Below, in pieces: positions 23,620 to 33,625 of a DNA stretch of 64,000 nt. Positions within the stretch are counted from its first letter, which is position 1; each line of letters opens with the position of its first letter. This DNA comes from Eretmocerus hayati (taxonomy: Eukaryota; Arthropoda; Insecta; Hymenoptera; Aphelinidae), in NCBI GenBank assembly GCA_029851415.1, contig CM056741.1, positions 64,842,282-64,906,281 of the forward strand, in the 5' to 3' direction. The notes below the pieces were generated by a model. That model made no database searches and was not told the origin of the DNA. It saw only the letters and a list, made by a program, of their open reading frames with translations. The translations under genes and the position numbers were made by a program.

Positions 23620-24460
23620 CCACCAAATTGGGTAACTGTGGTACAGTGGGTGCAACTTTGGTACACCCCTGATAAATGACTTTCAAAGCTGCGTTCGGTA
23701 AGGTAAATGATTCCATCGCTCTGAAACTTATTCTCCCCTCCTGACTGACATACGCATAAACAATGTGTTGAGCCACCATAGATCCTGCGTGGATGATTGT
23801 ACTCGTTTATTGAAGTTTTTTCCAAAAGGGTTGATTTAGCACCGATACCTGAGTAGTCCAGTTAGTATACCTGGCAAGAATTGTTCCGAAACGAACTACG
23901 CACGAACAATGGTACAACCTGACCACACACATCACCATATTGAAGGAACCATGCATCGTTACATTAGAGTATTTACAGCATTTGGAATTTTAACGAATGA
24001 AAAACAGGAAAAAAACAAATAAACGTACCAAAGTTACCCCACTCTAGGTAAGAAGCGAGAGGATAGGGTAACTTCAAAACATCTTCCTATGACAGCTTCT
24101 TTTCAACTCATCTTAAGTCGAGTGATGGTCTAAAAAGTTTCAAAATGTTTCCAACAGCTTAAAATAAAACTTCTGAACGATTAAAACTAATTCACCAGCA
24201 TAGTGGTGGGTAGAATTGAGATATTCTGTAAGTGTACCAAATTTGTCCCATCGGGGTCTAACTTTGGTACACTTCTTCAACTGCTGATAGCTCCAGCTCA
24301 GACGCATCAAATTGAACTTTGTAGCCCATCAATCGAAAGCTGAGACTGTAAGCTTTAGATTGACTGCTAATAGAAGTGGGTTTTATCAATGTATGTTGGA
24401 ATGCCGAGCCAAACAAAATGAAAAGCACCAAAAACGTACCAAAATTACCCAATTTGACGG
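23620..24460. mobile_element. TA-target (mariner-like) MITE inside the hAT interior
   Basis: Begins CCACCAAATTGGGTAACTGT after TA (23618-23619) and ends CCCAATTTGACGG before TA (24461-24462). Inner GGTAC(A/C) and ACTTTGGTAC blocks repeat in both orientations. It belongs to the same terminal family as 13022, 29213 and 46478 but is an A-richer subtype (CAAATTGGG rather than CAACTGGGG). Confidence 0.75.
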
Positions 24461-25042
24461 TATATAATTACATTATCCGTAATACAAAATATTACATGGA
24501 AGACCAGCTGTTCAGAAATTCTGCATACATCTTTTCGGGCCGTGCAATTGAAAAACTGGATGAATAATTGAAGCGTGCCTTCTTATGAACAATTTTCTCT
24601 CGCAAACGAGTCATATATCCGAGTACGGGGTGTTTTAAACTTGAAAATGAGCTAAGGCACATCAAATTACCTTGATCCATGCTCGAAATATTCAACTTCG
24701 AGCAATTGAATCGTGAAACGTACATTTTTCGAATATATATAGCTCTTGCACGGCTAGATCACTAAGTACTCGATTGTATGGCAGTTTTATTGCTTGTAAG
24801 AGTAATGTTTCGTATTAACATGTAATTGAATCTTCCTGCATAGTAATAAGACCAACTCACCTCTAGATGATTTATGACAATATAAAATCAAAAATTATTT
24901 GAGTTTTCGTCGATCCTTCAAAAAATTAGGAAAATATCAATATTAGTGAAGAAATACAAATACTCAGAAACGAAATAAAGAAGCTATCTCGATACTAACC
25001 AATTTTATTGATAAAAAAACAAAAAAAAACAAAAAAAGTTTA

Positions 25043-25112
25043 CTTTGCACGGGACACGAACTCACGACCTTTTGCGTCCAAGGCAAAAACTCTACCATTC
25101 GGCCACTGATCA
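25043..25112 (-). other. tRNA-like module 2, right hAT arm
   Basis: Mirror copy of 19512-19580, here with TGGCCGAATGG giving a full match to the A-box pattern TRGCNNARYNGG, and TAGAG after it. The anticodon-type stem is the same. Retention in both arms reflects the inverted-repeat structure. Confidence 0.5.
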
Positions 25113-25440
25113 TGTACTGTTTCACGGGTCTAAATGTTGCATGAGTTTATCGACCCCACATAGGGGTTCTATGATAGAGGTTTCAAGTTGTGATTAGCTG
25201 TATTTACTCAAGAGTTACCGATAAGTAGAATTAATCGCAGCATTACTGTTGGATTGAAGGAATTCAACAGTACGATATTGTGGCATTATGTATCATGGTT
25301 GTCTCGATGGTTGTCGATCCTGGCTTAAAATGAGATCAAAATATAAAGTGTGAGCATAGCTGCAAATGAAATAAAAAAATTTACTTCATATCAACCATGA
25401 TTATCAATGATAACGCAAAAAAAATGAGGAAAAAAATTTG

Positions 25441-25512
25441 CATTCGAGGGGATCGAACCCAAAACCTTTCGCGTCGCAGGCAGGAGCTGTACCGCCCAGC
25501 CGCCGAAGACTA
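25441..25512 (-). other. tRNA-like module 1, right hAT arm
   Basis: Mirror copy of 19112-19182 with GGTTCGATCCC-type B box intact except for one base. Not a functional tRNA by eye. Confidence 0.5.
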
Positions 25513-25964
25513 TGCGGTCAGAGGCTCAAATGTTCCATATGTTCAGCGGCCTATGATTCAGATTCCAAACTTGCTATTTATTGCACATTCTTTACGTATT
25601 GATAGAACTAATTGGTGGAATAATGCAAGTGCGTGTTATTCACGCAATACATCATATCACAGTATCTATACAGTATGTATGATAGTATAATTGTTTATTC
25701 TTATAATGTATAAGCTGGAGTAGGCGGGGCCAGCGAGAGAGCGGGAGAGCGGCGCGCAGCCATTGGCTGCCCGCGGCGGCTGAGGAGAAGTGTAAAAGGC
25801 GCACAACAGCGCCACGTAAGCCTAGGGAGTACGCTAAGAACTAAAACTGTCTGCCAAAAGTTTGTACAGAGTTGACCCACCCTGGATGGGACTGTTACCC
25901 ATGAATTATGAAGAAGAATTTTGGCATAAGAGCGAATAAGAATATTGTTGATCGGTACCCTCTC

Positions 25965-25976
25965 AAGAGGGGGAGT
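25965..25976 (+). promoter_or_regulatory. Polypurine tract of the LTR element
   Basis: AAGAGGGGGAGT ends two bases before the 3' LTR, the position expected for the plus-strand primer. Confidence 0.8.
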
Positions 25977-25977
25977 A

Positions 25978-26474
25978 TGTTGTGTGGAGATCGCATGAAT
26001 TTCTTTTTGGTAACGAACTTGCTATAGCCCGACAATGTTGGAACACGTGTGAACGATTGAGTGACGAGGTAAAGAGAGACCCTTGAGCCTTGAGTTTTAT
26101 GAGCGCGCTCGGCGCCGATTTTCTGTGCGTGGCCGAGGCGCGTCGCCGTAATTTTTTGGAGATCTAATAAGCCGCTGGTTGCCCTGTGTACCCGGGTTGA
26201 CTAGGTGTGAGTTCATTGTATGATTTAAGTATATGGAATGTTCTAGAATTTTCCTATGTATGTGTTACCCCCATCTGAAGCCCTCCGTGGGCAGAAGACC
26301 ACGTACGGCAATATCGGTAGTCAGTCGCTTAAGAGAGCGCTTCTGATCCACATCTCTATGTAGCGGAGCATTTTTGGGCTCTCGCATCATATTACACCAC
26401 TTGTACGTTTTGGAATAAACACATCACAACTAGTCCTCGTCTATTAATTTAAACGTGGACGCACCAATGGGCTG
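25978..26474 (+). repeat. 3' LTR, interrupted 12 bases from its end
   Basis: Matches 13930-14426 from TGTTGTGTGG to GGGCTG. The last 12 bases (GTGCATTAGACA) are found at 32603-32614, on the far side of the palindromic insertion. The two parts sum to 509 bp, exactly the 5' LTR length. Confidence 0.88.
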
Positions 26475-26487
26475 CTCGGTAAAAACA

Positions 26488-26865
26488 TCTCACGTGAGAT
26501 CTCACGTGAGACACGTTGGATCTCACGTGATATTGGGCCATAATACAACGTGAGATCTCACGTGAGATCAGATTTTGGAACGCGTATTTCTGGGTATTTC
26601 AGTCGAATCCAAGGGTTTTGCACATACCTCCCCGATGCCTCGAGGCTAAATTTGCAACCCGATGCCTCACATTTAGCTATAATATAAAATTTAAACCAAA
26701 AAAATCATCCGACGGATGACGCCGTCTGTGCCGAGTGGCGACTCTTGCGCCGCCGTGGTGCGCAGGCGCGTCTCTCTCGTCTCACGTGAGATCTAACGTA
26801 GGATCTCACGTGAGATCTCACCTGAAATATTACGTGAGATCTCACCTGAAATATTACGTGAGACA
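26488..26865. promoter_or_regulatory. Subterminal CACGTG (E-box) palindrome clusters
   Basis: The left arm has CACGTG at 26491, 26503, 26524, 26559, 26783 and 26807, mostly inside the larger palindrome TCTCACGTGAGA, plus degenerate half-sites (TCTAACGTAGGA, TCTCACCTGA, TTACGTGAGA). The right arm carries the mirror set at about 32210-32587. Arrays of short palindromes near transposon ends are typically transposase-binding sites; CACGTG is also the core site of bHLH factors. Which applies is inference. Confidence 0.7.
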
Positions 26866-29212
26866 ATAGGAATTACTTAACCTGCAATCTGGCCTCTTTA
26901 TACTGCGCGAGCCGCTGCAGTGTATTTCAGATTTCACTGCAGCTAAGTATGCTGTGTTGAGCATGCATGTGTTTCAGTCCTCAGGTTGTGATCTTCGTTT
27001 TACAATCATGCTGGATTTTCCAAAGAATAGCTTCAAATAGTAGTGTTCCCCAATTTTCAAACAGATCTGTGACTAGTGCTGCAATGAAGCCACATGGTGA
27101 TGAATTTACCAACGATGAGAGAGAAATACTCTCTAGCGAGTTATCAAAATTCCTTGTTGCAGAAGTGAAACTTTTTTTGAGTGCTACTTCTGTTTTCTAA
27201 TTAATATACCATGTAATAGAGTGATAGATGACATTTCCTGAGATGGCACCGTGTTTCTTCAATACATCATCCAGCTCAACTCAAATTTCCTCCTCAATAT
27301 CAACCTGGTGTGCTTCAGCTTACAACCCATAACACAACTGAATGAAGATTCACCAGATGAATGACTGAATGGACTGGCTTCATTCCAAAAAGTGATTGTC
27401 ACATCATGTGTTTATGGTTTCAACTGAGTGCTTATTAGTGCTCCGGGGCATAATTTTCTCCATCATCCCAAAGCCTCAACAATCTTTTCAACTACATTTT
27501 ATGGTTTCAACTATTAAGGCGCTGTAGAATTGTGTCAGAGTTAAACTCAAGATTCATTAAATTTCATAAGCTCAAATGGTTTGATTAAAATGAGGTGATT
27601 CTGTATCATGCGTGGATGAGTTGAACCAAATTTCAAGTAAATAGCTGCACGTCATCCACGTATCACAGACTGGGAATGGATGAACATTTCTCGATACAAG
27701 TATTTGGCAACAGACTTTTGAATATGATTCGACAATGACTAGTTACTCAATACAATCATCTGTTGTGGTTGACATTAGATTATATTCAATTTGTAGTTAG
27801 TCATGGCAAATCTACTTGTTGTTTGCCGATATATCTACATCCTTCAGTGCTTACTGTACCAAGGACTTGAGCAAAAATAGCATAAATTCTCCATTTCAGT
27901 CAGCCAAGGAAATCTTGTAACGGATTGAAGTGGTGTTGAGTACTTGGAACTTCTAATTAATCTAAATCTATTAAGCTGCCTTTTCTCATAAAGAAATATC
28001 ATCTAGCCAGAAGAAATTAATAACATATTGTGATCCCTAGAAGAAAAGTGTCACACTGTATCAGTTACTTATAGAGAACCATAACTGCTATATATTGTCT
28101 AGTGCTATCATTTGGCCAATCGGGTGGTCTTGGAGATATTCTCTATTGACTTGTGTTTGATTTACTTTCGATTAATATTCAGGTGAAAAAAGTTCGCAAT
28201 AATCTCATTGAAGCTAACTCCGTGTTTTATATCTTCAAAAGTTTCTCTCACTCTCCCAATGGGTGATAGATATGTCGTTCTATTGATGAGCTTTTAATCA
28301 ACGTGGGCTTGGGATCATTTTCAAGGATGTGTGTATTTGGTCTTGAAACTTTTCAAGTAAGATATCCTGTTAGCCTGTTTGTAGATTCAGGCTTCGGGAT
28401 AATCTCTCTTCCCGTCACACTTTCAAGCTCAAGAAATAATGAATTTCTCATTTCTTGAGCTCGGGTCTTAAAATTTTCGGGACAAAAGATTGAATTCGCA
28501 CATCAACATATTGCGATGTTGGGAACGATTTTAAATGAGACATTCCTCCTCTTGTCGTAAAAATTCTAAGTTCAGAGAAATGATAGATTGCGGTTTTTTC
28601 CAATTATCTGCATGGCATTTCAAAGAAGACGCCGAGACACGTCGATAAAATGCATAAAATCGTTTTCACCCGTTTTTATCGCCGTGAAATCACATTCGGA
28701 GCTTTCCGTCAATCCAAAACTCCGTTCACGACCTCTTTTGATGCAATAAACACATTCTGAGTGGTGAAAAATATCATACTGTACGCCCTTATGGGGGCAT
28801 GTTGGGCACACTCCGATGGCCTTTCTTGTTTTACGAAAAATCTCCGTCTTTTATATAAAATACCCTCAGATCGAAGTCCTGCGGCTCTAATAAGAGGCGG
28901 ATTTTAATGGCTGAAAGACTAATCGAATGTGCTAAAGTACGTTAAAATTGGCCAAAAACAAAATACGGCATCTGTTTTACCAAACGTAACTTCCGCGCTT
29001 TCTTAGCTGCGCAAACACGGAAAATGTAAAAATCTTTTTGAATTTTCTGGGGAACAGTAATACTGTTCGGGGTCGATCCAAACCACTCATTTTTTTACAA
29101 TTTCACATAACGAACGTAAAAGAAATTGTGGGAAAGTCAGCGAGCGCCTTCCCCTGAGATCGGCATATCTGGCTGTCCTTGGCAAGAAATTCGCATGTAA
29201 CCCCTAGTGCTA

Positions 29213-30075
29213 CCGTCAACTGGGGTAACTTTGGGACAAAAATCGCATTTTTTCCATTGAAACTCGTGTAACTTGCACATCTCCCATCAAAAACGCATTG
29301 TATCTGTGGTCAATCAAAAGCTTACAGTTTCAGCTTTCGATTGCGCGGTTGATGAAGTCCATTTGCACATCGCTGGATGGAGCTATGAGCTTTCAAAGTT
29401 GTGTCCCAAAGTTAAACCGGTTTGGGGTAACTTTAGAACAGCATACATTTTATAATTCATGGTTACCGTCAACGGAGGTAACTTTGGGACCAAAGTCGCA
29501 CTTTCTCTTTTGCGTTCCTTGTCACTCACGTAACTTGGGGGTCTGGCATTAGAATTGCATTGTGTCTGTAATCAATCGGAAGCTTACATACTTTCAGCTT
29601 CTGATTCACTACTATTCAAGTATATTCGGACGTCCTTGGTCGGAGCTATGGTCGCTCAAAGTCGTGTCCCAAAATTACCCCGATTTGCAGAAAATAGACA
29701 TACTTTTCAGTTTTTACGTTTCAGAATTGAAACTGAGTAGAAATACACCAATGTGACGATCGATTCGTCCAGATATCCGCACAGACAAGTAAAATTTAGC
29801 TTAGTTACCTTGGAAGCGTCCCCTGATAATTTTTCCGAGAGACTGTTTGTTGGATTAAGAACGTAATTTTCAAAAAGTCTGTTTATAACGAACCTACAGC
29901 TGATGAAAGCCCTCGCACCAATGCAAAACATTGCTCATGTCATACGTGCCCCAAGTAGGAGGGACAAACATTAAAGCCTCAGGACTATCTGTCTCGCCGA
30001 TTGCGCGTGATAACGACTCTTCCAAGGGTTGTTCCAAAGTGACCCCCCCTGCCCCAAAGTTACCCCAGTTGACAG
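29213..30075. mobile_element. TA-target (mariner-like) MITE in the palindrome loop
   Basis: Begins CCGTCAACTGGGGTAACTTT and ends CCAAAGTTACCCCAGTTGACAG, bounded by TA (29211-29212 and 30076-30077). Internally it has two direct units of about 250 bp: the second starts at a new TA-CCGTCAACGGAGGTAACTTT near 29464 and repeats the order of inner blocks (GCATTGT(A/G)TCTGT, CAATC(A/G), AGCTTACA, GGAGCTATG, GTGTCCCAAA). It encodes nothing. Confidence 0.85.
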
Positions 30076-32755
30076 TATGTCAAGTTTTGGCTAGGACATT
30101 TTTCGCCTTGTCCTTGACAAGAAAGTCGTAAAAGTGTCTACTTACGCTTTTCTTGACAAATATGTGCTACTTCTACTTTCGGTTGTTTTTGTGGTATCAC
30201 GGCAAATTTTTCGGGGATCTGGAAATGTTTTTGCTTTATTCAAAAAAAAACTACCATGACGTGGTAGATGGTGTAAAGACGTTCCGTGTAAATTTCCGCG
30301 ACAATATCCATATATAATCATTTGATGAACTTTTATTCTATTGTGTGTAAAAACCTAGGCTTATTATTATAAGGAATGTATGTATGAAAGTTCTATAACT
30401 TGTACGATGATGACAAAAAAAGGCGAAATGTCATTATCATTTGTTCCATTAAGATTGGATGAAATTCATGTCTTCATAATCAAGTTTATGCTGTAAAATC
30501 ATCAGAGAAATTAATAAACTAATATTCTTTTTATTATACTGATAGATACAGTTTTGCAATTTACTGAATTCCAATTTTGAACTGAAGAGTTGATGTCATA
30601 TCTAGGAAAACTCAAGTGTCGAGTGTCCTTTCACTAGAGCTGTCTCGCATCAAAATCTCACAATACTATAAGCCTTTTCTCACTCAGAAAACCATCTCGC
30701 GGCCCGCGGCTGTGAATACTGGAGAATTTCAAGACCAAATAAACACATCCTTGAAAATGATCCCAAGCCCACGTTGATTAAAAGCTCATCAATAGAACGA
30801 CATATCTATCACCCATTGGGAGAGTGAGAGAAACTTTTGAAGATATAAAACACGGAGTTAGCTTCAATGAGATTATTGCGAACTTTTTTCACCTGAATAT
30901 TAATCGAAAGTAAATCAAACACAAGTCAATAGAGAATATCTCCAAGACCACCCGATTGGCCAAATGATAGCACTAGACAATATATAGCAGTTATGGTTCT
31001 CTATAAGTAACTGATACAGTGTGACACTTTTCTTCTAGGGATCACAATATGTTATTAATTTCTTCTGGCTAGATGATATTTCTTTATGAGAAAAGGCAGC
31101 TTAATAGATTTAGATTAATTAGAAGTTCCAAGTACTCAACACCACTTCAATCCGTTACAAGATTTCCTTGGCTGACTGAAATGGAGAATTTATGCTATTT
31201 TTGCTCAAGTCCTTGGTACAGTAAGCACTGAAGGATGTAGATATATCGGCAAACAACAAGTAGATTTGCCATGACTAACTACAAATTGAATATAATCTAA
31301 TGTCAACCACAACAGATGATTGTATTGAGTAACTAGTCATTGTCGAATCATATTCAAAAGTCTGTTGCCAAATACTTGTATCGAGAAATGTTCATCCATT
31401 CCCAGTCTGTGATACGTGGATGACGTGCAGCTATTTACTTGAAATTTGGTTCAACTCATCCACGCATGATACAGAATCACCTCATTTTAATCAAACCATT
31501 TGAGCTTATGAAATTTAATGAATCTTGAGTTTAACTCTGACACAATTCTACAGCGCCTTAATAGTTGAAACCATAAAATGTAGTTGAAAAGATTGTTGAG
31601 GCTTTGGGATGATGGAGAAAATTATGCCCCGGAGCACTAATAAGCACTCAGTTGAAACCATAAACACATGATGTGACAATCACTTTTTGGAATGAAGCCA
31701 GTCCATTCAGTCATTCATCTGGTGAATCTTCATTCAGTTGTGTTATGGGTTGTAAGCTGAAGCACACCAGGTTGATATTGAGGAGGAAATTTGAGTTGAG
31801 CTGGATGATGTATTGAAGAAACACGGTGCCATCTCAGGAAATGTCATCTATCACTCTATTACATGGTATATTAATTAGAAAACAGAAGTAGCACTCAAAA
31901 AAAGTTTCACTTCTGCAACAAGGAATTTTGATAACTCGCTAGAGAGTATTTCTCTCTCATCGTTGGTAAATTCATCACCATGTGGCTTCATTGCAGCACT
32001 AGTCACAGATCTGTTTGAAAATTGGGGAACACTACTATTTGAAGCTATTCTTTGGAAAATCCAGCATGATTGTAAAACGAAGATCACAACCTGAGGACTG
32101 AAACACATGCATGCTCAACACAGCATACTTAGCTGCAGTGAAATCTGAAATACACTGCAGCGGCTCGCGCAGTATAAAGAAGCCAGATTGCAGGTTAAGT
32201 AATTCCTATTGTCTCACGTAATATTTCAGGTGAGATCTCACGTAATATTTCAGGTGAGATCTCACGTGAGATCCTACGTTAGATCTCACGTGAGACGAGA
32301 GAGACGCGCCTGCGCACCACGGCGGCGCAAGAGTCGCCACTCGGCACAGACGGCGTCATCCGTCGGATGATTTTTTTGGTTTAAATTTTATATTATAGCT
32401 AAATGTGAGGCATCGGGTTGCAAATTTAGCCTCGAGGCATCGGGGAGGTATGTGCAAAACCCTTGGATTCGACTGAAATACCCAGAAATACGCGTTCCAA
32501 AATCTGATCTCACGTGAGATCTCACGTTGTATTATGGCCCAATATCACGTGAGATCCAACGTGTCTCACGTGAGATCTCACGTGAGATGTTTTTACCGAG
32601 TGGTGCATTAGACACCGCGTTTGAAATGTGCCAAGGGACTTCTCCATGATCACCGCCTTGCTATCGTGGATTATTTGAAATCCACGCCTCTCTTCAGAGA
32701 AACAGAATGACTTCGTCATCAATTACGCATGGTCAGAAATGTCTGTTTGACATAA

Positions 32756-32814
32756 TAGGTTTATTCGATTACGCCGGCGTGGCCTGGCGTGGCCGCCGTA
32801 ATCGAATAAACCTA
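32756..32814. repeat. Short palindrome near the separase upstream region
   Basis: TAGGTTTATTCGATTACG pairs with CGTAATCGAATAAACCTA around a GC-rich centre with two GGCGTGGC-type units. Arms of about 23 bp. It may be a tiny MITE. Confidence 0.75.
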
Positions 32815-33625
32815 ATAATGAATCGGCGTAATTGAATTTTTCACTCTTTTCGTCAAATTTGACATAAGATAGCTGGCTTGGTGATGAAATCCAAAAGATG
32901 GTAAACTATGTTGTAAGGATCTGGAACCTTACAATGATTAAAATAACAAAGGTGATTCATCTAATTTCTTATTCACTTTTGAACCAGGACTGCGATCATT
33001 GTCGTTCTCATTTTGAATTCACGGCATTTCCGCGCTGCAGAAAAAATGGAACATGGCTGCCCGCGGCGTCTGCGCATTGGGTCCGAACGACAGCATCACT
33101 CCACGACGGCTATGTGGCAACACCGCACTGCTGCACTACCAGATCTAGGGAGGGTAGAGCCCTCCCTAGCCAGATCAGTCAGGGCCTTTCTCCATATAGA
33201 GGTAGTACACTTTCTCTCCCTACCCGGTTTTCCATCGTTGCGCAGGCAGCCTGTGCGCAGGGTACGAACGACTCTGAGGCCCCCCACCAATGTTAGCGAG
33301 AGCGGAGTTTACTCTCCTCCTTCTATAATACCCTCCCTAATGGAATCGTACTCCGCGAATGGAGGGATAGGTTTCAATAGGTTTGGTTGGGTCGAAATCA
33401 GTCGAAATGTAAAAGGCGCGCAAACGACAACGGCCGCCGCTTGTTTGTCAACATACCTGTTAGCTCCAAATTGTCTCATCAGTTTCAGTAATTTTATTGA
33501 GTATCAAGTGTTATCGCGTGCTGCATCACAAATTATTAGCAGAATGATTTTCGAGTCGTGCGTTCCAATGGTTTTGAAAGAGTTGAGCTAGCTGGTGAGT
33601 GAACGCGCTGACGAAGTGCAGCAAA
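32815..33625 (+). promoter_or_regulatory. Upstream region of separase, promoter presumed
   Basis: The base composition becomes GC-richer between about 33040 and 33300, then falls before the gene. It has GGGAGGGTAGAGCCCTCCC (33147-33165, a small inverted repeat) and related GGGAGG/CCTCCC blocks near 33330. Overlapping frames in this section (33013-33591 and others) have no recognisable domains. I see no clear TATA box or initiator, so the transcription start is not placed. Confidence 0.4.

Larger units (their letters stand above)
17897..25884. mobile_element. Large non-autonomous hAT-type element with about 980-bp inverted ends
   Basis: The element starts CAGGGTGGGTCAACTCTG and ends with the complement. 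It is flanked by the 8-bp duplication GATGGGAC (17889-17896 and 25885-25892). An 8-bp duplication with CAGGG termini is the hAT signature. The inverted ends extend about 980 bp (left 17897 to about 19715 minus a nested 839-bp element; right about 24905-25884) and include two tRNA-like modules per arm. The interior carries a minisatellite, a satellite of about 320 bp period, a small hAT MITE and a TA-target MITE. No transposase is present, so movement would have needed another element's enzyme. Confidence 0.88.
17701..25939 (+). pseudogene. Small C-terminal frame of the LTR element, split by the hAT insertion
   Basis: A frame opens with ATG at 17701, directly after a TAA, and is open to the hAT insertion at 17897. 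Crossing the insertion with one copy of the 8-bp duplication kept, the same frame continues at 25893 and stops at TAA 25937-25939, about 25 bp before the purine tract. That would give about 80 codons. Its hydrophilic content (VEEIFSGTDD, LMKIKVMNDLQKKG) resembles nothing I recognise. The clean continuation suggests it was a genuine frame of the retroelement before the insertion, but it could be chance. Confidence 0.4.
26475..32600. mobile_element. 6.1-kb near-perfect palindromic element with CACGTG arrays
   Basis: The left arm (26475 to about 28350) and right arm (about 30727-32600) are inverted copies of about 1,875 bp with very few differences. The ends are CTCGGTAAAAACATCTCACG and its complement. 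TG occurs on both sides (26473-26474, 32601-32602), a 2-bp target duplication judged against the uninterrupted LTR. The loop of about 2.4 kb contains a TA-target MITE. No transposase is present. One 77-codon frame (26967-27200) is kept without change in both arms (31875-32108 on the other strand), but I do not recognise it. I cannot place this element in a known superfamily. Confidence 0.85.
13930..32614 (+). mobile_element. LTR retrotransposon carrying two large nested insertions
   Basis: Two direct 509-bp LTRs (TG...CA) bound the element. A primer-binding site follows the first and a purine tract precedes the second. CCGCG stands immediately outside both ends (13925-13929 and 32615-32619), a 5-bp target duplication. 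Once the hAT-type insertion (17897-25884 plus one 8-bp repeat) and the palindrome (26475-32600 plus TG) are removed, the element is about 4.6 kb. Its interior of about 3.5 kb has no recognisable gag, protease, reverse transcriptase or integrase, so it looks non-autonomous. A 5-bp duplication and tRNA-type PBS fit several LTR superfamilies (BEL/Pao, Copia); I cannot assign one. Confidence 0.85.

Noticed and set aside
26475..32600. CRISPR-like array from the repeated TCTCACGTGAGA motif
   Set aside because: Spacing is irregular, repeats are short palindromes, and the sequence is eukaryotic; they are subterminal transposon motifs.
33013..33591. 192-codon frame upstream of separase
   Set aside because: GC-rich section with overlapping frames on both strands and no known domain; ends just before the true start. 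More likely promoter and 5' UTR sequence.
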